This document shows, in pieces, positions 1-6,376 of a stretch of DNA of 7,230 nucleotides. The notes beneath the pieces are model-generated. The model was not told the origin of the DNA. It did no database searches and saw only the letters and a list, made by a program, of their open reading frames with translations. A program made the position numbers and the translations under genes. This DNA comes from Gammaproteobacteria bacterium (GTDB lineage Bacteria > Pseudomonadota > Gammaproteobacteria > Tenderiales > Tenderiaceae), in NCBI GenBank assembly GCA_027001525.1, contig JALTMR010000122.1:1-7230 (forward strand), written 5' to 3'. Position 1 is the stretch's first letter; every line of letters starts with the position of its first letter.

Positions 1-372
<372 letters not shown>

Positions 373-400
373 TTTACTTTTATTTATTCTCTATTCATAG

Positions 401-673
<273 letters not shown>

Positions 674-707
674 CATCCCCTTCACACTCCCCAAGGAGCG
701 CCGCAAG

Positions 708-2429
708 ATGGTTAGAAATTATTTTCAACTGCGCGGCGCTTTTTTTTACGCCGCCAAAAGCATCTCTCTTCTGATAGCGTTCATCACGCTATTCACCCCA
801 AGCAGCTTTGCCGCCGATCCCGCGCCCGGCGCACACGCCATTGCCACCGCCCACCCTGTAGCCACTGCCGCCGGCCAGAAGATTCTGGCTCAAGGGGGCA
901 ACGCTTTTGACGCCGCCGTGGCCATCAGTGCAACGCTGGCCGTGGTGGAACCTTACGGCTCGGGCCTGGGCGGCGGCGGGTTCTGGCTGCTCCACCGGGC
1001 CAAAGACCGCTTTGAGGTGATGATCGATGGCCGCGAACAGGCCCCCGCCGCCGCTCACCGGGACATGTACCTGGATGAGGCGGGCAACGCCATCGGCCAC
1101 CTGTCGCTCAACGGCCCCCTGGCTGCCGCTATCCCGGGCGAACCCGCGGCACTGGCCCACATCGCTGAAAAATACGGCAACCTGCCCTTGCGCCAGAGTC
1201 TCGCACCTGCCATTCAGGCGGCAGAAAAGGGCTTTGTAGTCGACGAACACTACATCAAGCGCGCCCGCTTCCGTCTCGAGGTTATGCAGTCAGACCCGGA
1301 AACCGCCGCCATCTTTCTCCAGAACGGACAACTGCCCAAACCGGGCTATCGAATCATTCAAAAAGATCTGGCCAATACCCTCAAGCAGATGGCTGCAAAA
1401 GGCAGGGCCGGTTTCTACGAAGGCGTTGTCGCCCAAACATTGGTGCGAGAGGTACGCCGTGCCGGCGGCATCTGGAGTGAGGCGGATCTGAAAAATTACC
1501 GGGTTATTGAACGTCAACCCGTCACAGGGGAGTACCACGGCACTCGCATCACCTCAGCCGCCCCCCCTTCATCCGGGGGTATCGCCCTGATCACCATGCT
1601 TAATGTGCTGGCGCAGTACCCTCTGGAACAGCTGCCCGAAGCCACCCACACCCACCTGATTGTTGAAGCCATGCGCCGCGCCTATCGCGACAGGGCCCAA
1701 TACCTTGGCGATCCCGACTTTATCGATATTCCCGTCGAACGCCTTACCCACCCCTTTTACGCCGCCGGGCTCAGCGCCTCTATCCGCACAGACCGCGCCA
1801 CCCGCAGCGCGGAACTGCCCGGCTACCACCTGAATCAGCGCGGCCACCACACCACGCACTTCTCCGTGATGGACGGCGAAGGAAACCGTGTCGCCGCCAC
1901 ACTGAGCATCAACTACCCCTTTGGCGCAGCCTTCACGCCCAAAGGCACCGGCGTGTTGTTAAACGATGAGATGGATGATTTCTCAGCCAAACCCGGCACT
2001 CCCAACGCCTACGGACTGGTGGGGGCAGAAGCCAATGCCATCGCGCCGGGCAAACGCCCACTGTCCAGCATGACGCCTACCTTTCTGGAGTCCGATGCGG
2101 GTGTCGCGGTATTGGGCACGCCGGGCGGCAGCCGCATCATCACCATGGTGCTGCTGGGTATCCTGGAATTTTCTGCCGACAAGTCCGTACTCGATGTGGT
2201 CAGCCGGGCACGTTTCCACCATCAGTTTCTTCCCGATGCCATTCAGTTCGAACCCAACGCACTTAGTGAATCACTACAAAAAGAACTTCAACAACTGGGC
2301 CACCACCTCAAACCCATGACGCGCCGTTACGGCAACATGCAGGCGGTTCACTGGAACAAACGCAGCAATACACTCTCCGCCGCCAGTGACCCCAGGGGCG
2401 GCGGAGAGGCAATCGTCTTGCCTGAATAG
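708..2429 (+). CDS. ggt: Gamma-glutamyltranspeptidase (glutathione hydrolase) precursor
   Basis: This is an exported N-terminal-nucleophile hydrolase that cleaves or transfers the gamma-glutamyl group of glutathione and related compounds in the periplasm. AAGGAG (693-698), nine bases before the ATG, sets the start; the longer open frame upstream overlaps the ferredoxin gene and is rejected. The 573-residue product has a signal peptide with likely cleavage after SSFA (35/36). Landmarks are GLGGGG (86-91), the substrate-binding Arg of GREQAP (R109), PPSSGG (286-291), the TTH nucleophile motif with Thr382, N402, MDDF with D424, SS (453-454) and GTPGGSR (oxyanion-hole glycines 473-474). Autocleavage before Thr382 would give a small subunit of 192 residues, close to that of E. 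coli GGT. By alignment from memory, E421 replaces E. coli Q430 and S400 replaces T409. It lies 34 bases after the ferredoxin stop. Full length and apparently active. Confidence 0.97.
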   Translation: MVRNYFQLRGAFFYAAKSISLLIAFITLFTPSSFAADPAPGAHAIATAHPVATAAGQKILAQGGNAFDAAVAISATLAVVEPYGSGLGGGGFWLLHRAKDRFEVMIDGREQAPAAAHRDMYLDEAGNAIGHLSLNGPLAAAIPGEPAALAHIAEKYGNLPLRQSLAPAIQAAEKGFVVDEHYIKRARFRLEVMQSDPETAAIFLQNGQLPKPGYRIIQKDLANTLKQMAAKGRAGFYEGVVAQTLVREVRRAGGIWSEADLKNYRVIERQPVTGEYHGTRITSAAPPSSGGIALITMLNVLAQYPLEQLPEATHTHLIVEAMRRAYRDRAQYLGDPDFIDIPVERLTHPFYAAGLSASIRTDRATRSAELPGYHLNQRGHHTTHFSVMDGEGNRVAATLSINYPFGAAFTPKGTGVLLNDEMDDFSAKPGTPNAYGLVGAEANAIAPGKRPLSSMTPTFLESDAGVAVLGTPGGSRIITMVLLGILEFSADKSVLDVVSRARFHHQFLPDAIQFEPNALSESLQKELQQLGHHLKPMTRRYGNMQAVHWNKRSNTLSAASDPRGGGEAIVLPE

Positions 2430-2512
2430 AGCAAAAAACTTGCGCACTCAACTATTTTTCAATAGACTCGGGCGGTCGCTTTAACTGGCGATTTGGGGAA
2501 TTTTCCATACTC

Positions 2513-2521
2513 GGGGAGGAG
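2513..2521 (+). promoter_or_regulatory. Strong Shine-Dalgarno of the 39-codon gene
   Basis: GGGGAGGAG lies six bases before the ATG at 2528 and is the strongest ribosome-binding match in the window. It is the main reason for accepting the very short frame that follows as a real gene. Confidence 0.8.
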
Positions 2522-2527
2522 TTTATA

Positions 2528-2647
2528 ATGGCATCTAGTACCATTGGAATCGAAGTTCTTGTACCAGCAATCATGTTTTTTGGCTTGTGTGTTGTTCTGA
2601 CTATTTCCATGTCAGGCATGGCTATCGACAGCATCAGCAAAAAATAA
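2528..2647 (+). CDS. 39-residue single-pass membrane microprotein, unknown function
   Basis: I do not recognise this protein. A 39-residue frame runs from an ATG with near-ideal ribosome-binding sequence to TAA (2645-2647). Residues 1-9 are short and polar with one acidic residue (E9). Residues 10-32 form one continuous hydrophobic stretch (VLVPAIMFFGLCVVLTISMSG...) with C21 in its middle. The tail IDSISKK ends in two lysines. The positive-inside rule then suggests an N-out, C-in helix. It starts 98 bases after ggt and is closed by an intrinsic terminator 34 bases after its stop, so it may be its own transcription unit; a weak promoter candidate (TTGCGC 2440-2445, 17-base spacer, TAGACT 2463-2468) lies upstream. 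Very small single-helix subunits occur in bacterial oxidases (for example CcoM and CcoQ of cbb3 oxidase). The neighbourhood makes such a role conceivable, but no sequence motif shows it. Confidence 0.75.
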   Translation: MASSTIGIEVLVPAIMFFGLCVVLTISMSGMAIDSISKK

Positions 2648-2681
2648 CTGACTGCTTTAGCTCACCGCTAAATTGGTAGTT

Positions 2682-2710
2682 AAAAAACCCGGCTGGACCG
2701 GGTTTTTTTT
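2682..2710 (+). terminator. Intrinsic terminator after the microprotein gene
   Basis: CCCGG (2688-2692) and CCGGG (2698-2702) form a GC stem around a five-base loop, extended by A6 pairing with the T8 run at 2703-2710. The A-tract could also let it work on the minus strand, but no minus-strand gene reads into it. It isolates the microprotein gene from the gene starting at 2770. Confidence 0.9.
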
Positions 2711-2769
2711 AATCTGAAATCCGACTTATCTTCACTGGTCTCCCGCAATAACAGCAAGGTAGTTCGCTC

Positions 2770-3291
2770 ATGCAGCAAGAGCACACAAAGCACCGTCACT
2801 TACTTAAGTATTTCATCGCCTCACTCTCCTTTTTCCTCGCCGGCAGCATGCACGGCGTATGGCAGCTCTATCCGCCTGTCAGAGCTTGGCTCGACTCTAT
2901 TGGCAGCCCCTATGGTGGCCCCGGGCATTTGATCGATCCGCTAGCCCATGCTCACATCAACCTCATTGGCGGTCTGATGATGTTCCTCATGGGCCTCTCC
3001 TACTACCTGATTCCCAAGCTCACAGGCCGTCCCGTGTGGTCATCCCGTTTGATGACACTCTCCTTCTGGGGCACAGTCATTGGCGTTCTCTGCTTCTACT
3101 CCACACTAATGATTTTTGGTGCCTGGATGGGCGAGCTGCTACTTGATGGCGCGGGCCCGGCCCGAATGGAGGAAGCCCAGGCCATCTACGGGCCGCTGGC
3201 GGCGATCTCGGCGGCTATTATGGGAACAGGCCTGTGGCTGTTTCTCGGTAATGCACTGACCTCACTGATCAAAGCGGCCATAGCAAAATGA
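2770..3291 (+). CDS. Four-helix haem-copper oxidase subunit I-like membrane protein
   Basis: The 173-residue inner-membrane protein has about four helices (roughly 14-34, 60-82, 95-118 and 140-162). The segment AHAHINLIGG (59-68) followed by MGLSYYLIPKLTGRP resembles helix II of CcoN/NorB-type oxidase subunit I, where a histidine ligates the low-spin haem. A first-helix MHGVWQ (H28) precedes it. Full subunit I has twelve or more helices and the binuclear-centre histidines of helices VI, VII and X; none of that is present, so this cannot be a complete oxidase. H28 with H60 or H62 could hold a b-type haem, which is inference. Short subunit I-like proteins of this size are annotated in other bacteria, without an established role that I know of. 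AAGGT (2756-2760), nine bases before the ATG, supports the start. It overlaps the next gene by ATGA. Confidence 0.8.
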   Translation: MQQEHTKHRHLLKYFIASLSFFLAGSMHGVWQLYPPVRAWLDSIGSPYGGPGHLIDPLAHAHINLIGGLMMFLMGLSYYLIPKLTGRPVWSSRLMTLSFWGTVIGVLCFYSTLMIFGAWMGELLLDGAGPARMEEAQAIYGPLAAISAAIMGTGLWLFLGNALTSLIKAAIAK

Positions 3292-3803
3292 CTCTGGAAT
3301 GCGGTTGCCCTGAGACTTTTCCTGACTGGGATGACCAGGATATTGACCTGGGGGGAGAGGCGGTGCTCTCCTTCCCTCTGCCCACATTTCTGCACATGCC
3401 CATCGGCTTTGACCTCTACATGAACAGAGTCAAACACATTATCAACCAGCTGGAGCTGGAAGAGCGCTGGCCAGGCTTTTTTCTCACCCGTACGGGCTGG
3501 TTCAGGGGCCAGGTGATCAGCCCCATCAACAAGCCTGACTCACCGTCACACCACATTACCCGCATGCCCAATCCCTACCCGGTGAGGGCCAGGCTTCATC
3601 ACGGCAACATCAGCACAATCAAAAGTACGTTACGAGAGATGCAGGCCGGCCTGCTTGACTCAGGCAAGATGCCCAAAGAACTCTACATGGCTCACCTGAC
3701 CTGCCCCCACTGCGCGGATGAAAGGGGTGGTGACAAAATCCTGCTGCTAAGGCACTGGAAACAGAGCCAGCGATTGAAGCAGAAAATCGATGCTCGTAAC
3801 TGA
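3288..3803 (+). CDS. Conserved-looking cysteine-pair protein, unknown function
   Basis: This soluble 171-residue protein has no signal peptide or membrane segment. I do not recognise a characterised family. It has a CGC pair at the N terminus (C5, C7) and a CPHC pair near the C terminus (C139, C142), followed by ADERGGDKILLLRHW. The middle carries an aromatic, conserved-looking stretch, ERWPGFFLTRTGWFRG (59-74), and an HH pair (88-89). The four cysteines could form one metal site (Zn, Cu or Fe-S) or a redox pair; this is inference from spacing alone. Its ATG lies inside the ATGA overlap with the stop of the oxidase-like gene, so the two are translationally coupled and probably act together. 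A strong terminator follows. The open frame and coupling make it a real gene; the function is open. Confidence 0.85.
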   Translation: MTLECGCPETFPDWDDQDIDLGGEAVLSFPLPTFLHMPIGFDLYMNRVKHIINQLELEERWPGFFLTRTGWFRGQVISPINKPDSPSHHITRMPNPYPVRARLHHGNISTIKSTLREMQAGLLDSGKMPKELYMAHLTCPHCADERGGDKILLLRHWKQSQRLKQKIDARN

Positions 3804-3838
3804 AAAAGTTATGATGAGAGATTGATAGACAGAACTAT

Positions 3839-3866
3839 AAAAAAAGCCCCTGACGGGGCTTTTTTT
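3839..3866. terminator. Bidirectional terminator between convergent operons
   Basis: A7 (3839-3845), GCCCC, a TGAC loop, GGGGC and T7 (3860-3866) form a perfect, symmetric hairpin. Its A- and T-tracts let it stop plus-strand transcription leaving the gene ending at 3803 and minus-strand transcription leaving the gene ending at 3886. Confidence 0.93.
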
Positions 3867-3885
3867 ATGCGGAACGGCTCGACTT

Positions 3886-4269
3886 TTATTTCGCTAACTC
3901 AATGGGGAAAAACAGCTCCACCTGATCCTCGGACATTTTACGTTTAATACGCAATGAGATTCCCTTTGCCCCGGGGGGAACTTTGATTGCCCGCCGATAG
4001 ACACCGCTGAGACCATCCTGAATGGTCTGTCGCCAAGCCAGATCATCGCTGGCGCGCACATCAATCAGCAGGTTGTGTACCGGCCGGCCGCGCTCCTCTG
4101 TCGCCAGAACCAGAAGTTCGTTCATCCCGACCTGTACCGGCATGGGACGACTCTCCAGTTCAAAGATCACGTCGTCCCACTTCTGCGCTGGCAACCGTGT
4201 TCCTTCAGGTGGTGCACCGCAGGCCGTCAACAGCAAACCCACCAGCGCCGCTGTCATTAATCCTCTCAT
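3886..4269 (-). CDS. Small lipoprotein, possible YtkA/FixH-like fold
   Basis: The 127-residue precursor has a short signal peptide ending in the lipobox LTAC, with Cys17 as the lipidated residue. Glycine at +2 does not signal inner-membrane retention, so outer-membrane sorting is expected. After a linker, residues 43-125 (PMPVQVGMNELLVLATEERGRP..., then ...YRRAIKVPPGAKG...) look like a single all-beta domain with the 'G.n.l.v...d..G.pv' pattern of YtkA-like and FixH domains. I offer that as a weak resemblance, not an identification. The ATG overlaps the stop of the cytochrome gene (TGA at 4268-4266), and GAAGGTGAG lies just upstream, so it is translationally coupled. It is the last gene of the minus-strand unit and ends 20 bases from the shared terminator. 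A FixH-like role beside ccoG would make sense but is unproven. Confidence 0.85.
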   Translation of the reverse strand: MRGLMTAALVGLLLTACGAPPEGTRLPAQKWDDVIFELESRPMPVQVGMNELLVLATEERGRPVHNLLIDVRASDDLAWRQTIQDGLSGVYRRAIKVPPGAKGISLRIKRKMSEDQVELFFPIELAK

Positions 4270-4592
4270 TGCTCACCTTCTTTCGCGTGTCGTTCCAGAT
4301 AGTCAGTCAATACCGCCAACTCCTCATCGCTCATCAGTTCATAGGCCTTCATACGCCGCCGCTCCTGCATACGGTAGAGCACGTTGGGCCACTCTTTTGC
4401 CTGGTGCACTGCGGGCTGTGGCGGAGCATGACAATCAGAACAGAACTTCACCAGTACCTTGGCACCAGCTGAAGCCGGATCGATAATTTTCTGTTTTGCC
4501 GTTGCCTCACCCCCAACCGATGGCCCGCAGCCCTGAAGAGTCAACAGCAACGCCAGACCAACAACAGGCAAACTATTTTTTCGATGCAGCAT
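4266..4592 (-). CDS. Monohaem c-type cytochrome lipoprotein
   Basis: This is a membrane-anchored periplasmic electron carrier of 108 residues from the chosen ATG. The signal peptide has a hydrophobic core and ends LTLQGC, giving a lipidated Cys22. The haem motif is CSDCH (C51, C54, H55). After it comes a typical small class I layout: a tryptophan (W68), YRM (M75) and a second Met (M81) as candidate distal ligands, then the C-terminal helix DEELAVLTDYLERH. The frame extends further upstream, but that N terminus is arginine- and tryptophan-rich and lies inside the preceding gene. Two adjacent ATGs (4595 and 4592) follow a GGTGGGG; I chose the second for its spacing, and the difference is one residue. 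The gene overlaps its upstream neighbour by 20 bases and its downstream one by four. The probable role is electron transfer to or from a membrane partner encoded nearby. Confidence 0.9.
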   Translation of the reverse strand: MLHRKNSLPVVGLALLLTLQGCGPSVGGEATAKQKIIDPASAGAKVLVKFCSDCHAPPQPAVHQAKEWPNVLYRMQERRRMKAYELMSDEELAVLTDYLERHAKEGEQ

Positions 4593-5019
4593 CATGCCCC
4601 ACCGCTGAAGCCACCTTCTCTTCATTGGCCGTATCAGAATCAAGACGGCCCGCCATTTTTGAACCATACATTTTCACCATGAAATAGACGAAAACGGAGG
4701 CGGCCCCAATGTAGACAATGGCAACGACAAAACCCCAGTTAACCCAGTCCCGTTCGTAACCTGCGCGATCCCCCCAGAAGGGAAAGCTAAGGCCGATGGC
4801 CACCAGCAATACCACCAGAACTACGCCAAAAAACCATTTGGGCACCGGCTTTTGGGATTCGGGAATGGAGTTCACCAGCTCCCAGTCCTCCATTCCCCGC
4901 TTGGCCAAGCGCTCTTCCTCAGAGGCGTAACCAAAGTGATCCTCCGGTTTATGACCCCACTCGCTGTTGATATCGGTCAGTTTCTCTCTCGGTAGTGGCT
5001 TGTTTCTCTCATCGCTCAT
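4573..5019 (-). CDS. Two-helix inner-membrane protein downstream of ccoG, unknown
   Basis: The 148-residue protein begins with a charged, soluble N-terminal region (1-58, with EWGHKPEDHFGYASEEE). The PVPKWFF junction is followed by helix one (about 61-80), a short loop GDRAGYERDWVNW, and helix two (about 95-117). The tail is polar and rich in Lys, Ala and Ser. No haem, cysteine or metal motif is visible. The KPVPKWFF... pattern at the first helix recalls the start of the CcoP/FixP N-terminal anchor, a weak similarity only. The open frame extends to 5094, but that part lies within ccoG. The ATG at 5019 has AGGGG about nine bases upstream and gives a natural 11-base overlap with the ccoG stop. 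It occupies the place ccoH normally has after ccoG, so it may be an assembly or anchoring subunit for the cytochrome encoded next. Confidence 0.85.
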   Translation of the reverse strand: MSDERNKPLPREKLTDINSEWGHKPEDHFGYASEEERLAKRGMEDWELVNSIPESQKPVPKWFFGVVLVVLLVAIGLSFPFWGDRAGYERDWVNWGFVVAIVYIGAASVFVYFMVKMYGSKMAGRLDSDTANEEKVASAVGHDAASKK

Positions 5020-6334
5020 CTTCACGTCCCCCTGCTGAAAAATGATGGAGGCGGAACTGCTTTTCCCAGCCGTCCGCAGTGTGCGCCCGCACAATAAAAG
5101 GGTATAACCCCTTTGGCAAATCGGGGCTCATACTCAAGCCCACGTTAATACGTCCTGCTGTGTCAAAAAGCACCTTATCGCTGGCCAGCGTGTAGCTGCC
5201 CTCATCCAACCCCTCAATGGAGAGATCAACTTCAGCAGGCTCATAAAATTTATTGGCCACAGAGATCCGATAATCGAGAATCTGATCGCCCTGCAACGTA
5301 TCCGCCCGATAAGCAGCAACGTGATAGCGTTCGTAACTCCACAACCCCCACCCCATCATAATCACACCAAACGCCATAATCGGTGCCAGCCAGCCGATGC
5401 GATCGAACAGGCTGTTGAGGTTGGTTTTGAACTCTTTTTGATTGTCGGAGCTGCGTTCGCCCATAGCAAAGGTAAGCAGGCTGGTTCCCTTGCCCTTTTT
5501 AGCATGGAGATTATGGCAGGCCGTCACGCACTCACCGCAGTTGATGCAGGTATCAAAGAGATCGGTTTTGCGCGGATCAATACCGAGAAAGCAGGCGCTT
5601 TCGCAGTAGTTACATTTTTCACACTCGTCAGCGCGGGTAGCGTCGTAATTGATGTGCAGTGTATGGCGTGTTTTAAATGTATGCTGCCACACCTTATAGA
5701 TGCACATGAAGCGGCACATAAAGTGGCGAATCATGGTGATATCGATCAACACCACAAGAAAGATAACCGTGTAAATCCAGTGCAGAGAGGGGGCCAGACG
5801 CGAGTCGTGGCGAAACGTCATAAAGCTCCACACTGCCGAAGGTTCGTAAAAATAGAGCAACGGGATCAATGAGATAACCCCCGCCACCAGCACACACAGC
5901 ACAACCAGAATCAGCCAGTTCAAGACGTTGTTTTTCGACGGTGCAATCTGCATGGGCGTACCATCCAGACTCAGCTCCGCCCGCTTGCCCAGCAGTTTGA
6001 ATGTCATCAGGTTGGCCCATTCAGACAGCGTATTCTGAGGGCAGGCCCAACCACAAAATACCGTGCCGGCAAAAGAGTAGAGCATGGCAAGTGCCGAGGC
6101 GATGACGATCCACAAACCGAAAACGATGGAAAAGTCCGAGAACCAGATCTGCCGGCCCATCACCATGAAGGCCCCCTGAATCGGGTCAATGCGAAACACC
6201 CCGGTAACCGGAATCAATACCGCCAGGAGGAGCACCGAGATCTGAAATGCACGGCGTTGCCAATGCAAACGTTTCGTTGGTTTAAGAGGCTCCACAACCA
6301 CAGGAATCTGCCCCAGGGATTTATTCCTACTCAT
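5009..6334 (-). CDS. ccoG: Divergent CcoG/FixG/RdxA polyferredoxin, putative cupric reductase
   Basis: Known CcoG proteins are inner-membrane Fe-S proteins that reduce Cu(II) to Cu(I) for copper delivery to cbb3 oxidase. This 441-residue product has five helices (about 30-47, 68-93, 136-162, 184-207 and 315-334). It carries the family motif FCGWACPQN (C94, C98) and a CRFMC pair (C207, C211). Two 4Fe-4S motifs follow: C238-x2-C241-x2-C244-x3-C248 and C263-x2-C266-x2-C269-x3-C273. The C-terminal domain (about 350-430) has the immunoglobulin-like FixG fold pattern. From memory of typical CcoG, CPYARFQ is replaced here by CIYKVWQ and CPTGID by CFLGID, so this is a divergent branch. The ATG at 6334 has GGTAG nine bases upstream; a GTG at 6340 is a poorer choice because GGTAG is only three bases from it. 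It sits 42 bases after the upstream gene and overlaps the next. The usual ccoH, ccoI and ccoS do not follow. Confidence 0.9.
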   Translation of the reverse strand: MSRNKSLGQIPVVVEPLKPTKRLHWQRRAFQISVLLLAVLIPVTGVFRIDPIQGAFMVMGRQIWFSDFSIVFGLWIVIASALAMLYSFAGTVFCGWACPQNTLSEWANLMTFKLLGKRAELSLDGTPMQIAPSKNNVLNWLILVVLCVLVAGVISLIPLLYFYEPSAVWSFMTFRHDSRLAPSLHWIYTVIFLVVLIDITMIRHFMCRFMCIYKVWQHTFKTRHTLHINYDATRADECEKCNYCESACFLGIDPRKTDLFDTCINCGECVTACHNLHAKKGKGTSLLTFAMGERSSDNQKEFKTNLNSLFDRIGWLAPIMAFGVIMMGWGLWSYERYHVAAYRADTLQGDQILDYRISVANKFYEPAEVDLSIEGLDEGSYTLASDKVLFDTAGRINVGLSMSPDLPKGLYPFIVRAHTADGWEKQFRLHHFSAGGREDER

Positions 6335-6376
6335 CGCCACAATCTACCATGTTTAGAGAACTCATTTCATTTTCAC

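Noticed and set aside
1563..1579. CCCCC/GGGGG hairpin in ggt
   Set aside because: It encodes the conserved PPSSGG motif, so protein constraint explains it; no T-run follows.
2440..2451. TTG...CAA dyad resembling an FNR/ANR site before the microprotein gene
   Set aside because: The half-sites are separated by six rather than eight bases and lack the AT positions of TTGAT-N4-ATCAA.
2524..2529. Perfect TATAAT that could be a -10 box
   Set aside because: It overlaps the ATG of the microprotein gene, so a transcript from it would lack the start. Upstream sequence has only a weak -35 (TTTTCC or TTTCCA). Probably a chance product of the leader and start codon.
4593..4667. Longer start for the cytochrome c gene
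   Set aside because: The extra N-terminal 24 residues (MVQKWRAVLILIRPMKRRWL...) would bury the lipoprotein signal peptide and lie in the coding sequence of the preceding gene. The ATG pair at 4595/4592 fits the signal peptide.
5020..5094. Longer start for the two-helix protein
   Set aside because: It would overlap ccoG by 86 bases with a non-conserved-looking serine-rich leader; the ATG at 5019 has a good ribosome-binding site.
5321..5872. 183-codon plus-strand open frame opposite ccoG
   Set aside because: It is antisense to the conserved Fe-S and membrane regions of ccoG, with no ribosome-binding site or recognisable domain; a shadow frame.
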